A stretch of 64,000 nucleotides of DNA from Gilliamella sp. Lep-s35 (GCF_009795845.1 NZ_WTEX01000008.1:33629-97628), one strand, 5' to 3'. Numbered from the stretch's first letter, positions 1 through 9,432 are shown. The notes: a model not told the origin generated them from the letters alone. Made by a program: numbers and translations.

Positions 1-2
1 CT

Positions 3-49
3 TTCTAACATGAATCGAACTATTGCCGAAACCTTTAGGCATGTTAGAA
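3..49. repeat. 10-bp perfect inverted repeat with long loop
   Basis: The arms TTCTAACATG (3-12) and CATGTTAGAA (40-49) are perfect reverse complements separated by 27 bases. No T-tract follows on either strand. It may be the edge of a terminator or regulatory hairpin belonging to a gene left of the window, or the end of a small repeat. I cannot assign it a role. Confidence 0.35.
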
Positions 50-113
50 TAAGCAACTAAAATGAATGAATATCAAAATGTTATTCTATTAATTGATATT
101 GTCGAATTAAAAA

Positions 114-147
114 GAGTGCAAATCACTGCATTACAGTATTTGCCCTC
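114..147 (+). terminator. Hairpin plus T-rich tail in the gltX leader (terminator or attenuator)
   Basis: The stem pairs GAG-GCAAAT-ACTG with CAGT-ATTTGC-CTC, with one mismatch, one bulge and a CATTA loop. A T-rich run (TCTGTTTTTA) follows. It ends 26 bases before the gltX ATG. It could terminate transcription of a gene left of the window. If the gltX promoter lies upstream of it, it could instead act as an attenuator in the gltX leader. Confidence 0.5.
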
Positions 148-173
148 ATTTCTGTTTTTATTAGGATTATTTC

Positions 174-1598
174 ATGAAAATTAAAACCCGTTTTGCGCCT
201 AGTCCAACTGGCTATTTGCATGTAGGCGGTGCACGAACTGCACTTTATTCTTGGTTATATACTCGTCATGCAAAAGGCTCATTTGTTTTGCGTATTGAAG
301 ATACAGATCTTGAACGTTCAACGCCTGAAGCAATTGAGGCAATCATGGAAGGGATGAATTGGTTAAAATTATCATGGGATGAAGGACCTTATTATCAAAC
401 TAAACGTTTTGATCGCTATAACCAAGTCATTGATGAAATGTTAGCCAAAGGCACAGCTTATCGTTGTTATTGCTCTAAAGAACGTCTTGAAAAATTGCGT
501 GAAGAACAAATGGCGAAAGGCGAAAAAGCGCGTTATGATGGGCATTGCCGCTGTGATTCGGTACAAAAACAGCATTCACACAACGAGCCTCATGTTGTTC
601 GTTTTGCTAACCCAATTGATGGTGTTGTGATTTTCAATGATTTAATTCGTGGTCCGATTGAAATCGCTAATAAAGAGCTTGATGATCTTATTATTCGCCG
701 CACTGATGGTTCACCAACTTATAATTTTTGTGTGGTTGTCGATGATTGGGATATGGAAATTACTCATGTAATTCGTGGTGAGGATCATATTAATAATACA
801 CCTCGCCAAATTAATATCTTAAAGGCCTTAGGTGCACCATTGCCTGAATATGGGCATGTATCAATGATTTTAGGCGATGATGGGCAAAAATTATCTAAAC
901 GTCATGGGGCAGTTAGTGTAATGCAATATCGTGATGATGGTTATTTACCTGAAGCATTACTTAATTATTTGGTTCGTTTAGGGTGGTCTCATGGCGATCA
1001 AGAGATATTTTCTGTTCCGGAAATGATTAGCTATTTTTCATTAGATGCCGTGAGTAAATCAGCCAGTGCCTTTAATACCGAAAAACTACTTTGGCTAAAT
1101 CACCATTATATTAATCATTTAGATGCCGATTATGTGGCTCAACATTTAGTCTGGCATATGAATCAGCAAGGCTATGATTTAGCAAAAGGCCCAGATCTGA
1201 TTACTATTATTAAGTTATTTGGTGAACGTTGTAAAACACTTAAAGAGATGGCTGAATCATGTTCTTATTGCTATCAAGATTTTGATGATTTTGATGCAGA
1301 AGCAGCTAAAAAACATTTACGCCCAGTCGCCAAAGAGCCATTAGAAACAATTAAAGCAAAAATTGAAGCTATTGCTCAATTTGATTGGCAAATTGATAAA
1401 ATTCACCATGCTATTGAGGCAACAGCAGCCGAGCTTAATATTGGTATGGGCAAAATAGGAATGCCATTGCGTGTTGCGGTAACAGGTATCGGGCAGTCGC
1501 CATCGGTTGATGCCACTGTTTTTGCGGTTGGTAAAGCCCGTACCCTTGCTCGAATTGATAAAGCACTAGCTTATATCGCCCAACGAGAACAAGCATAA
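174..1598 (+). CDS. gltX: Glutamate--tRNA ligase
   Basis: This class I aminoacyl-tRNA synthetase charges tRNA-Glu in the cytoplasm using glutamate and ATP. The N-terminal Rossmann domain opens with the HIGH-type signature in [12 protein letters not shown] (residues 8-19), and the KMSKS-type loop is present as KLSKRHG. A cysteine/histidine cluster typical of the zinc-binding insertion lies near residues 98-127 (YCSKE, HCRCD). The length of 474 aa matches the usual 465-475 aa. The ATG at 174 follows an AGGA ribosome site and gives the canonical start [13 protein letters not shown]. The gene stands alone, with a leader hairpin in front and a perfect 10-bp hairpin behind. GlnS is also encoded in the window, so this is most likely the discriminating bacterial GltX. 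Confidence 0.98.
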   Translation: MKIKTRFAPSPTGYLHVGGARTALYSWLYTRHAKGSFVLRIEDTDLERSTPEAIEAIMEGMNWLKLSWDEGPYYQTKRFDRYNQVIDEMLAKGTAYRCYCSKERLEKLREEQMAKGEKARYDGHCRCDSVQKQHSHNEPHVVRFANPIDGVVIFNDLIRGPIEIANKELDDLIIRRTDGSPTYNFCVVVDDWDMEITHVIRGEDHINNTPRQINILKALGAPLPEYGHVSMILGDDGQKLSKRHGAVSVMQYRDDGYLPEALLNYLVRLGWSHGDQEIFSVPEMISYFSLDAVSKSASAFNTEKLLWLNHHYINHLDADYVAQHLVWHMNQQGYDLAKGPDLITIIKLFGERCKTLKEMAESCSYCYQDFDDFDAEAAKKHLRPVAKEPLETIKAKIEAIAQFDWQIDKIHHAIEATAAELNIGMGKIGMPLRVAVTGIGQSPSVDATVFAVGKARTLARIDKALAYIAQREQA

Positions 1599-1616
1599 TA
1601 AGAGCAGTATCATTTT

Positions 1617-1645
1617 ATTGCCAGATAATATAGTAATCTGGCAAT
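1617..1645 (+). terminator. Hairpin after gltX
   Basis: A perfect 10-bp stem ATTGCCAGAT / ATCTGGCAAT (1617-1626, 1636-1645) with a 9-base loop starts 18 bases after the gltX stop. A pyrimidine-rich CCCCTTCCTTT tract follows instead of a clean T-run. It probably terminates gltX transcription or stabilises its 3' end. Confidence 0.6.
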
Positions 1646-1676
1646 CCCCTTCCTTTGCTTAGTTGAGAGTTTAGAA

Positions 1677-3311
1677 ATGGCTCGCTTAAAAAAACGCTAT
1701 TGGATTTTACTCAGTATTGTACTAATCATTATGCTATTGAGCTTATGTGTAAGGCAATATTGGCTATCATTAAAAGATAAATACCAGCTATCGGCAGATT
1801 GGCATGGTGTCAGTGTGAGCTTTAATGGCTTAGCTATTGATGAAATCACTGTCTCTCAACCATCAAAATACTCACTAACAGCAAAAAACTTGCTGATTTC
1901 ATTGTCGCAGTTATCAGCTAATGAACTTAATATTCACTGGCAATCAGACGATAAAAAAGTAATAGATACTACTCAAAAAGAAGTGGTTGAAACGCTTGAT
2001 AAAAACTTTAATCAGGACGTTAACCAATCTGATGATGCGTCATTCATTTCGACAATACTTTATTGGTTACCATCAAAAATTCATATTGATTCGTTAAGAT
2101 TTTATACACAAAATAACGAGCAATTTAACGTGAAAATTGATATCACCAAACAGCAAGAAGCAATACAGTTGGTCATGTCAACCAATAGCCAATACGTTGC
2201 GAAACTATCAGCTAATTTACAATTTAATACCACTGTTAATACAACAGAGCCACGTATTGATATACAAAATGGACTTTTTACCACAACAGTAAACCAATTT
2301 GGTATTGAAAATGGGCAACTAACTTTACCGTTTAGTGGTTGGGTTAACCGTAAACAGTTAAGTTTATCAAGTTTAAATGATGCTTCTATTAGTTTAGTTA
2401 AAGCTAGTCTTTCTGATGATCTTATCTTAGCTGATTCATCTGGTAATTTAACCTTTCAAGTTGAATCGGCCATTCCATTTGACAACAATCAACTATCTGC
2501 CACAACACAGCTTGTTATTAATAAACTCAATGGTATTTATAAAACCAGCGAAATAAAATCTGCGACAGGTAATATTAATCTTGTTGTGAAGAATAATCAG
2601 TTTACTATTTCGAGTCCAGCGTTGAATATACAAGAAGTCAACATGGGGTTATCTTTTGAAAAGATCAAATTAGTTGGAAAGTATTTTGCTTCAATTAATG
2701 CCCCCGATAAGGGAACCATTAGCTGGACTAAAGCCCAAGCGAGTATCTTTTCTGGCCTTATCTTTCTTGATAAAAACAAGTTGAATTTAGCAAAATTACC
2801 TCAACAATTAAATTTAAAGATAAAACAGATACAACTAAAAGATATCTTTACTCAATACCCAGCAGAAGGGTTAGCTGGCAGTGGGGCGATCGATGGTAAC
2901 TTACCGATTATATTATTGGCTAACAAGAAAAAAGGTGGCACGATCATCGAAGCGGTTATAAAAAAAGGCCAATTAATTACCACTAAAGATGGATATTTAC
3001 AATTTGAAAACTCAGCACTTAAAAATTATGTACAAAGTAACCCGAATATGAAAATACTCGCTGATATTATTAAAAATTTTCATTATACTAAGTTATCAGG
3101 AACGGTTGATTATGCCAATGATATTGCCAAACTAGGATTAAATATTCAAGGAAGTAATTTAGATGTTGAAAATGGCAAGGCAGTGAATTTAAATATCAAT
3201 CTTGAAGAAAATATCAGTAAATTACTTATGAGTTTACAGCTATCTGATCAAGTTAGCGAGCCTATTCGTAAACGTATTGAAGCACATTTAAAAAGGAAAT
3301 CTTCAAAATAA
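1677..3311 (+). CDS. ydbH: YdbH-like AsmA-family intermembrane phospholipid transport protein, short form
   Basis: The protein has an N-terminal membrane anchor (about residues 7-26: YWILLSIVLIIMLLSLCVRQY) followed by about 510 residues rich in beta-strand-type repeats, as in AsmA-like bridge proteins. The C-terminal part (GSGAIDGNLPIIL, then KLSGTVDYANDIAKLGLNIQG) resembles the YdbH/DUF3971-type end. The identification rests mainly on synteny, because ynbE and ydbL follow directly. In E. coli, YdbH acts redundantly with TamB and YhdP to move phospholipids to the outer membrane, and YnbE is its outer-membrane partner. At 544 aa it is far shorter than the roughly 880-aa E. coli protein, so the periplasmic bridge should be shorter. 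The start is an ATG 78 bases after gltX, behind its terminator-like hairpin. Confidence 0.82.
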   Translation: MARLKKRYWILLSIVLIIMLLSLCVRQYWLSLKDKYQLSADWHGVSVSFNGLAIDEITVSQPSKYSLTAKNLLISLSQLSANELNIHWQSDDKKVIDTTQKEVVETLDKNFNQDVNQSDDASFISTILYWLPSKIHIDSLRFYTQNNEQFNVKIDITKQQEAIQLVMSTNSQYVAKLSANLQFNTTVNTTEPRIDIQNGLFTTTVNQFGIENGQLTLPFSGWVNRKQLSLSSLNDASISLVKASLSDDLILADSSGNLTFQVESAIPFDNNQLSATTQLVINKLNGIYKTSEIKSATGNINLVVKNNQFTISSPALNIQEVNMGLSFEKIKLVGKYFASINAPDKGTISWTKAQASIFSGLIFLDKNKLNLAKLPQQLNLKIKQIQLKDIFTQYPAEGLAGSGAIDGNLPIILLANKKKGGTIIEAVIKKGQLITTKDGYLQFENSALKNYVQSNPNMKILADIIKNFHYTKLSGTVDYANDIAKLGLNIQGSNLDVENGKAVNLNINLEENISKLLMSLQLSDQVSEPIRKRIEAHLKRKSSK

Positions 3312-3322
3312 GAGGTTATTTT

Positions 3323-3508
3323 ATGGTACGAAATGTTATGGTAATTATGGTATTAGCTGGAACGTTAATCGGATGTTCGCCTACTGTCAAAGTTCAAGCA
3401 CCGAGCGAACCGATTAATATCAATTTGAATGTAAAAATAGACCATGAAATTAATATTAAGGTCGATAAAGCATTAGATAATATTATCAATAAATCAGGAT
3501 TATACTAG
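3323..3508 (+). CDS. ynbE: YnbE-like outer-membrane lipoprotein
   Basis: This 61-aa lipoprotein has a signal peptide ending in the lipobox LIGC (Cys18). The mature part contains APSEPININLNVKIDHEINIKV, which is characteristic of the YnbE family. In E. coli, YnbE multimers stack on the C-terminal end of YdbH to complete the bridge into the outer membrane. It begins 11 bases after ydbH, behind an AGAGG-type ribosome site, so the two are co-transcribed and probably made in linked amounts. The length matches the family. Confidence 0.9.
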   Translation: MVRNVMVIMVLAGTLIGCSPTVKVQAPSEPININLNVKIDHEINIKVDKALDNIINKSGLY

Positions 3509-3610
3509 ATTGATCGATTTGATTGTGTAACACAAAATACGTGGTATTAAAAATTTTTGTTATTCATATTTAAATTAATAAAATATGATGTACTCATTAA
3601 GGAGTTTATT

Positions 3611-3955
3611 ATGACTATCTGTAAAAAAGCAATAATAATATTATTATCAACTGTTTTATCTTTTTCTGTATTTGCATTAAATTTAGAACAAGCAATTGAT
3701 TCATTAAGCCAAGCCAAAGCACAAGGTATTGTCGGTGAACAAGCTGATGGCTATTTAGGTGTAGTAAAAAACGAAGGTAACGCTTCTGAAATTGCACAAC
3801 TTATTAATCAAGCTCGTAAAGAACAGTATCAAAAAGTATCAGCTGAAAGTAATGTTCCTTTAAATGAAGTAGAAAAAAAGGCCGGTAGTAAAGCGCAAGA
3901 AAAGACCCCTGCAGGGCAATATATTAAGCGACAAGGCCAATGGTTAAAAAAATAA
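3611..3955 (+). CDS. ydbL: YdbL family (DUF1318) periplasmic protein
   Basis: This 114-aa secreted protein has a signal peptide cleaved after VFA (about residue 21) and the DUF1318 core. Visible hallmarks are AKAQGIVGEQADGYLG, INQARKEQYQ and the C-terminal GQYIKRQGQWLKK. In E. coli, YdbL modulates YnbE multimerisation. I chose the ATG at 3611 because it gives a clean signal peptide and follows AAGGAG (3599-3604), rather than an upstream start that would add about 18 residues before the signal sequence. About 100 bases separate it from ynbE, so it may have its own promoter as well as operon read-through. Confidence 0.9.
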   Translation: MTICKKAIIILLSTVLSFSVFALNLEQAIDSLSQAKAQGIVGEQADGYLGVVKNEGNASEIAQLINQARKEQYQKVSAESNVPLNEVEKKAGSKAQEKTPAGQYIKRQGQWLKK

Positions 3956-4118
3956 TTAACGCTTTTATTGTGTATTAATAATGTGTATGCTGTTTATTTA
4001 AATATTTGTTCATAATATTTTTTATATTGAATAAAAGTAAAAAATGTTATGAAATTTTTATCTAGTTAGTTTTTACTTGTAACTGTATCGCTTATGCGAT
4101 TTGAAATGGAGAAAATCA

Positions 4119-5792
4119 ATGTGTTCGATTTTAGGTATTCTTGATATTAAATCAGATCCAGAACAACTACGAACAAAAGCATTAGAACTATCATGCCTAC
4201 AACGTCATCGTGGTCCTGATTGGTCTGGTATTTTTGCGTCAGATAAAGCTATTCTTGCTCATGAACGTTTATCAATTGTAGATGTTAATACAGGATCTCA
4301 GCCGCTTTATAATAAAGATAAAACATTAGTTTTAGCAGTAAATGGCGAAATTTATAATCATCAAGAACTCCGAAATCAGTACAAAGATCGTTATGAATTT
4401 CAAACAGGGTCTGACTGTGAAGTGATTCTTGCTTTATATCAAGAAAAAGGTATTAATTGCCTTGATGAATTACAAGGCATGTTTGCATTTATCCTTTATG
4501 ATATCAACAAAGGCAGCTATTTTATTGGCCGTGACCATATTGGTATTATTCCAATGTATACAGGTCATGATGAAAACGGCACATTTTATGTTGCCTCTGA
4601 AATGAAAGCTTTAGTGCCTGTTTGTAAGACAATTGAAGCATTCCCTCCTGGGTGTTATCTATCTAGTACTGAAGGTGAAATCAAAACCTACTACAAACGT
4701 GACTGGATGGATTATGACAACGTTAAAGATAGCAAAACTGACATTAATGAGCTTCGCATTGCGTTAGAAGAATCAGTAAAAAGCCATTTAATGTCTGATG
4801 TGCCATATGGTGTATTATTATCAGGTGGGCTTGATTCTTCCGTCATTTCAGCAATCACTAAAAAATTCTCAGCGCGCCGTGTTGAAGATCATGAAAAATC
4901 AGAAGCATGGTGGCCACAGTTGCATTCATTTGCTGTCGGTTTAAAAGGTGCACCTGATCTTAAAGCTGCACAAGCAGTTGCCGATCATCTAGGCACAGTT
5001 CACCATGAAATTAACTTTACTATTCAAGAAGGTATTGATGCGATTCGTGATGTGATTTATTTTATTGAAACTTATGATGTCACCACAATCCGTGCATCAA
5101 CACCAATGTATTTAATGGCGCGTAAGATTAAAGCAATGGGCATTAAAATGGTGCTTTCTGGTGAAGGTGCTGACGAAGTGTTTGGTGGTTACCTCTATTT
5201 CCACAAAGCGCCAAATGCTAAAGAGTTCCATGAAGAAACGGTACGCAAATTAGCAGCACTACATATGTATGATTGTGCGCGTGCAAATAAAGCGATGGCG
5301 GCTTGGGGTGTTGAGGCTCGAGTCCCATTCCTTGATAAAAAGTTCTTAGATGTCGCAATGCGCATTAATCCAAAAGATAAAATGTGTGGTAGCAATGGCA
5401 AAATGGAAAAACATATTGTCCGTGAAGCATTTGAGTCCTACTTACCTGCATCGGTTGTTTGGCGTCAAAAAGAGCAGTTTTCTGATGGTGTTGGTTATAG
5501 TTGGATTGATACATTAAAAGAAATTGCAGAAAGTAAAATTACTGATCAGCAATTAGAAAATGCAAAATTCCGCTTCCCATATAATACGCCAACTTCGAAA
5601 GAAGCTTATATGTATCGTGAAATTTTTAATGAACTATTTCCAATTGAAAGTGCGGCTCATTGTGTACCTGGTGGCCCAACAGTTGCATGTTCAACAGCTA
5701 AAGCGATTGAATGGGATGAATCATTCAAAAACTTAAATGATCCATCAGGCCGTGCGGCGGTGGGTGTTCATAACGACGCTTATAAAAAATAA
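4119..5792 (+). CDS. asnB: Asparagine synthetase B (glutamine-hydrolysing)
   Basis: The enzyme makes asparagine from aspartate, ATP and glutamine. The start at 4119 gives MCSILGILD, so that after Met removal the catalytic Cys1 of the class II glutaminase is N-terminal. A start at 4101 would bury it. The glutaminase domain (about 1-205) shows RHRGPDWSG and NGEIYNHQELR. The synthetase domain carries the ATP pyrophosphatase loop LLSGGLDSS and the downstream motif SGEGADEVFGGY. The 557-aa length is close to E. coli AsnB (554). A strong intrinsic terminator follows, so it is a single-gene unit. GAGAA, a purine-rich ribosome site, precedes the ATG. Confidence 0.98.
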   Translation: MCSILGILDIKSDPEQLRTKALELSCLQRHRGPDWSGIFASDKAILAHERLSIVDVNTGSQPLYNKDKTLVLAVNGEIYNHQELRNQYKDRYEFQTGSDCEVILALYQEKGINCLDELQGMFAFILYDINKGSYFIGRDHIGIIPMYTGHDENGTFYVASEMKALVPVCKTIEAFPPGCYLSSTEGEIKTYYKRDWMDYDNVKDSKTDINELRIALEESVKSHLMSDVPYGVLLSGGLDSSVISAITKKFSARRVEDHEKSEAWWPQLHSFAVGLKGAPDLKAAQAVADHLGTVHHEINFTIQEGIDAIRDVIYFIETYDVTTIRASTPMYLMARKIKAMGIKMVLSGEGADEVFGGYLYFHKAPNAKEFHEETVRKLAALHMYDCARANKAMAAWGVEARVPFLDKKFLDVAMRINPKDKMCGSNGKMEKHIVREAFESYLPASVVWRQKEQFSDGVGYSWIDTLKEIAESKITDQQLENAKFRFPYNTPTSKEAYMYREIFNELFPIESAAHCVPGGPTVACSTAKAIEWDESFKNLNDPSGRAAVGVHNDAYKK

Positions 5793-5816
5793 TTGATTGT
5801 ATTTTTATAACTGATT

Positions 5817-5841
5817 AAAAAGGGCATAGTTGCCCTTTTTT
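5817..5841 (+). terminator. Intrinsic terminator of asnB
   Basis: The stem AAAAAGGGCA / TGCCCTTTTT with a TAGT loop runs straight into a T-run. It lies 25 bases after the asnB stop. Confidence 0.9.
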
Positions 5842-5842
5842 A

Positions 5843-6125
5843 TTGATTGAATTTACGTAATAATAGCCTTTCTGATTGCTAATCTCATATTCCAAATTTC
5901 CTCAATATTTATCTAAAACTTTCTAAGTTAAAAGAATTTGTTATTCATTAAATAAATGTCTATTTTCTAGAAAAAATGTGTTCAAAATGTGATCTAAATT
6001 CACTTTTTTCTAAATTTAATAAACTATACTAAATGTTACCAGTCACATAATAGCTGAATGGAAAATAAACGGTATTTATTTACTAATAAATATAATTGTA
6101 ATGGTTTATTAACTAGGAGCATTGA
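5843..6125 (+). promoter_or_regulatory. AT-rich promoter region ahead of the dehydrogenase/PTS unit
   Basis: This region, about 280 bases, has no credible coding frame. It presumably carries the promoter for the dehydrogenase-PTS set. A half-conserved CRP-like sequence, TGTGA at 5988-5992 and TCAC at 6000-6003, flanks TCTAAAT. The spacing is one base too long for a normal site, so catabolite control is only a possibility. The ribosome site AGGAG at 6115-6119 supports the GTG start at 6126. Confidence 0.4.
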
Positions 6126-7106
6126 GTGGAAAATTATAAAATTGCAGTAATCAACTCCAGTAGTTTTGGGAAATACTTTCCTGATCATTTACAGCGATTA
6201 GAAAAAATAGGTGAAGTAAAACATTTTACTTTTGATAATAATATTTCAGGAAAGGAACTAGCTGATGCATTGCAAGGATACAATATATTTATTGCAAGCG
6301 TTAGGCCATTTTTTAATAAAGAGTTTTTTGATAATAAAAAAGATCCTTTATTTTTACTTTCTCGCCATGGAATCGGGTTTAATAACGTTGACGTTATTGC
6401 TGCCAAAGAACACGGTACGATTGTTACTATAGTTCCTCCTTTAGTTGAACGAGATGCTGTCGCTGAAAATGCAGTAACCAATTTACTAGCATTAATCAGA
6501 CAAACAGTTCAATCTCAAGCTGCAGTTAAGTCAAATGAGTGGAAGAAAAGAGCCTCTTTTTTAGGTATTAATGTTACGGGTAAAGTCGTTGGTGTTATTG
6601 GATGCGGTAATATTGGCAGTCGAGTAGCAGAAATATTTAAGCATGGTTTTAATGCTCGGCTACTCGTTGTTGATCCTAAAGTTAATAAACAATGGGCGAG
6701 TAAAAATAATATTGAAATTGTTGATTTAGATTATTTACTCCAAAATTCAGATATCATCTCTTTAAACGCATCATTAAATGAAACCAGTTACCATATTTTA
6801 AAAGAGCGCCAATTTTCTTTAATGAAGAAAGGCGTTTATATCACAAATACTGCTCGAGCTGAATTGATTGATGAAAGTGCATTATTAAAAGCACTTGATA
6901 GTGAAATTGTAGCTGGGCATGCAACAGACGTAATGTATGTCGAGCCATCATACAACGATAATCCTTTAGTTAAACATCCAAAAGTACTTGTTACACCACA
7001 TACCTCAGCTTATGCAATTGAATGCTTACAAGGAATGGGAGAAAAATGTGTACAAGATGTAGAAAATTTTGTTAACAAATTAGAACTACAATCAATTGTT
7101 TCTTAA
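6126..7106 (+). CDS. D-2-hydroxyacid dehydrogenase family protein (NAD-dependent)
   Basis: This 326-aa cytoplasmic oxidoreductase of the D-isomer-specific 2-hydroxyacid dehydrogenase family interconverts a 2-oxoacid and a D-2-hydroxyacid. The dinucleotide-binding loop is GVIGCGNIGSR (about 157-165). The family's catalytic trio is in place as Arg244 (TARAEL), Glu273 (YVEPS) and His292 (TPHTS). The start is a GTG six bases after AGGAG. It precedes a four-component PTS operon by 49 bases, suggesting that it acts on a product of the imported sugar or sugar acid. Exact substrate unknown: phosphoglycerate, glyoxylate/hydroxypyruvate and lactate-type enzymes all share these motifs. Confidence 0.88.
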   Translation: MENYKIAVINSSSFGKYFPDHLQRLEKIGEVKHFTFDNNISGKELADALQGYNIFIASVRPFFNKEFFDNKKDPLFLLSRHGIGFNNVDVIAAKEHGTIVTIVPPLVERDAVAENAVTNLLALIRQTVQSQAAVKSNEWKKRASFLGINVTGKVVGVIGCGNIGSRVAEIFKHGFNARLLVVDPKVNKQWASKNNIEIVDLDYLLQNSDIISLNASLNETSYHILKERQFSLMKKGVYITNTARAELIDESALLKALDSEIVAGHATDVMYVEPSYNDNPLVKHPKVLVTPHTSAYAIECLQGMGEKCVQDVENFVNKLELQSIVS

Positions 7107-7155
7107 TTATTTTTTTAATTTTTAAGTAATAATAAAAACATTAAGGAGTTTATAT

Positions 7156-7983
7156 ATGCAAGAAATGCATGTAACGTTTCTTCAAGCAGCCATCATTTCT
7201 GTATGGGTTGCGATGGTAATGTCTAGGGGACTAGGAGGTGCAACATTAACATTAAGATTTACCCCAATGATGACAGGTTTAATTGTTGGGATAGTTTTTA
7301 ATGATATCACAAATGCCATGATAACAACTGCGGCAATACAATTAATTTATATGGGTGTATTTTCTCCTGGTGGTCAAATGCCATCAGAACCTTCTATTGC
7401 TACGGCAGTTGCTGTTCCAGTAGCATTACTCGGAAAAATGGAGCCCACTGCTGCTGTTGCGGTCGCTGTACCCGTTGGTTTATTAGGATCTTATTTGTAT
7501 CAACTAAGGTTTTTCTTTAACACTATGATTATGAAATTAACAGAAAAATATGCGCAAGAAGCAAATAGTTCAAAATTAACATTTTCTATAATCATACTAC
7601 CAATCATTTGTAGTTGTGCTCTATTTATACCATTTATGTTTGTCGCATTATATTTTGGAGCACCGATTATTGCCGATGTGATTAAATCAAATGCGGGCGG
7701 ACTTGTTTTCCATATCCTTAATGTCATTGGTGGTGGGCTGGCAGCTGTTGGTATTGCATTAACCATTTATGTGATTGGTAAAAAGAGTTACATCATATTC
7801 TTTTTATTGGCTTATTTTTTAGCGGTAATTACAAAACCACTCAATATAACAATGGTAACTTACGCAATTGTTGGCGCTATTGTTGCATTTATTTTTGTCT
7901 TGGCAAAAAGTGAAGCGGTAAACGCTGCAGCAGACCAACCTAGAAATAATGCCAATAATAATGAAGATGATGATGATTATTAA
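7156..7983 (+). CDS. PTS mannose/sorbose-family transporter subunit IIC
   Basis: This is the membrane channel subunit of a mannose-class (EII-Man) phosphotransferase system. The 275-aa protein is almost entirely hydrophobic and shows the family pattern QLIYMGVFSPGGQMPSEP followed by Ala/Val-rich helices. It works with the IID, IIB and IIA proteins encoded directly downstream. The C-terminus is an Asn/Asp tail ending NNNEDDDDY, unusual for IIC, and the IIA subunit of the same operon ends in a matching NEDDY. AAGGAG precedes the ATG. The transported sugar cannot be read from sequence. Mannose-family systems import hexoses, amino sugars or Amadori-type compounds. Confidence 0.92.
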   Translation: MQEMHVTFLQAAIISVWVAMVMSRGLGGATLTLRFTPMMTGLIVGIVFNDITNAMITTAAIQLIYMGVFSPGGQMPSEPSIATAVAVPVALLGKMEPTAAVAVAVPVGLLGSYLYQLRFFFNTMIMKLTEKYAQEANSSKLTFSIIILPIICSCALFIPFMFVALYFGAPIIADVIKSNAGGLVFHILNVIGGGLAAVGIALTIYVIGKKSYIIFFLLAYFLAVITKPLNITMVTYAIVGAIVAFIFVLAKSEAVNAAADQPRNNANNNEDDDDY

Positions 7984-8026
7984 TCTATAGATATTCGATT
8001 AATAAATTAGATAGAGGAACTTTATA

Positions 8027-8887
8027 ATGACAGAAATCGTACAAGAAAGTATTGATCTAAAGCCGGAAACAATCACTAAAAAGGATATCACTATTGCGTG
8101 GTTACGATGGTATTATGCCAATGAAATCCCACACTCATTTGATCGTTATCTTGCGGCATCTTTGATGTGGGGATTAATGCCAATCCTAAAAAAACTATAT
8201 AAATCAAAAAGTGAACTGGCTGCGGCTTACCAAAGACATTTATTGTTCTTTAATACTCAAATAACTTGGGGTGGAGGAACGATTTCGGGGATTATGGCCT
8301 CACTTGAGTCAGTAAGAGCCGATGAAGTATATCAAAATAAACCAATCAGTATTGATGATGATGTACTTTATAATACTAAAGCTGGGTTAATGGGTGCATT
8401 AGCGGGTATTGGCGATGCGATTGACTCAGGCACAGTACAATATATTTTTATCGCAATTGCACTACCTTGGGCACAAGAAGGTTTAGCAATTGGGGCATTA
8501 TTTCCTTTCTTTGCCTTTGTAATTTATCAACTTTTTGTTGGATATTATTTTGCTCAATTAGGATTTAAGTTAGGGAAAAACGCGGCAACAGAAGTTGTTG
8601 GTAATAAAATGCAGATGCTTATTGAAGGCTTATCTATTTTAGGTTTGTTTATGATGGGTATCTTAGCTGCCAGTTATATCAAAGTTTCATCAAGTTTAAA
8701 ATTTACCTTATCAGGCAAAGAGTTCGTTATACAAGATACATTGGATAAAATTTTACCAGGAGTGTTACCACTTATTGTTGTAATGGGATTATATTTTTAT
8801 TTCTCTAAAAAAGGTTTAAAAGTAACCAATGCATTAATTGGATTAACAATCCTACTTGGTGTTTTAGCTGCAATTGGCATTTTATAA
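8027..8887 (+). CDS. PTS mannose-family transporter subunit IID
   Basis: This 286-aa IID subunit forms the membrane complex with IIC. Family features visible are the N-terminal cytoplasmic segment (DITIAWLRWYYANEIPHSFDR, with the usual helix containing MWGLMPILKKLY), then FNTQITWGGGTISGIMASLE, GLMGALAGIGDAID and C-terminal membrane helices. The start ATG follows AGAGGAAC. It is spaced 43 bases from IIC in the same operon. The order IIC-IID-IIB-IIA is complete, so the permease should be functional provided EI and HPr are encoded elsewhere. Confidence 0.93.
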   Translation: MTEIVQESIDLKPETITKKDITIAWLRWYYANEIPHSFDRYLAASLMWGLMPILKKLYKSKSELAAAYQRHLLFFNTQITWGGGTISGIMASLESVRADEVYQNKPISIDDDVLYNTKAGLMGALAGIGDAIDSGTVQYIFIAIALPWAQEGLAIGALFPFFAFVIYQLFVGYYFAQLGFKLGKNAATEVVGNKMQMLIEGLSILGLFMMGILAASYIKVSSSLKFTLSGKEFVIQDTLDKILPGVLPLIVVMGLYFYFSKKGLKVTNALIGLTILLGVLAAIGIL

Positions 8888-8919
8888 AATAATTATATAA
8901 AAAATAGAGGTTTTAAATT

Positions 8920-9417
8920 ATGGGAAAAGTTGTTTTAGCTCGAGTAGATAGTCGTCTTATTCATGGTCAAGTTGCAACTAATGTTTCAAAAGCAGCTGGG
9001 GCTAATGCCTTATTTGTGGTAGATGACTATTCAGCAAATGACGAGTTCACAAAAAATATCATTCTAGGCGCTGGTGCTAGCACTGGTCATAAAATTAGAG
9101 TATTAAAAGAAGATGGTGCAGTAAGATATTGGAATGATCGCAAGTACGATGATTTTAACGTTATTTTAATTACAAAGAACATTGAAGTAATGTATAAAAT
9201 TATTAAAGCAGGAGTGCCAATAACAAACCTAAATATTGGTGGTTTACCGCTAGTTCCTGGGGCAACATCAATCATTAAAGAAGTATCGATTAACAAAGAG
9301 CAACTTGATCTATTGATCGATTTACAAAATAGTTACCCGGATATGGATATCTATTTTCAAGCAACACCTTCTTTGAAAAAAGTAACATTAAATGAAGCAA
9401 TCAAAATGTTTGAATAA
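8920..9417 (+). CDS. PTS mannose-family transporter subunit IIB
   Basis: This 165-aa cytoplasmic phosphocarrier passes phosphate from IIA to the sugar crossing IIC/IID. The family active site is the histidine in RVDSRLIHGQV, here His15, at the expected position. A single IIB domain is present (usual length about 160 aa), separate from IIA, unlike E. coli ManX where the two are fused. It sits 32 bases after IID and 15 bases before IIA, with AGAGG upstream. Confidence 0.93.
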   Translation: MGKVVLARVDSRLIHGQVATNVSKAAGANALFVVDDYSANDEFTKNIILGAGASTGHKIRVLKEDGAVRYWNDRKYDDFNVILITKNIEVMYKIIKAGVPITNLNIGGLPLVPGATSIIKEVSINKEQLDLLIDLQNSYPDMDIYFQATPSLKKVTLNEAIKMFE

Positions 9418-9432
9418 TATAGGAAGGTAAAA

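Noticed and set aside
11..40. Possible tRNA end (GAATCGAAC) at the left border
   Set aside because: No cloverleaf can be built and there is no acceptor stem. The surrounding inverted repeat explains the local symmetry.
5988..6003. CRP-like site TGTGA-N7-TCAC before the dehydrogenase-PTS genes
   Set aside because: The spacer is seven bases instead of six, and the second half is incomplete. I mention it only as a possibility.
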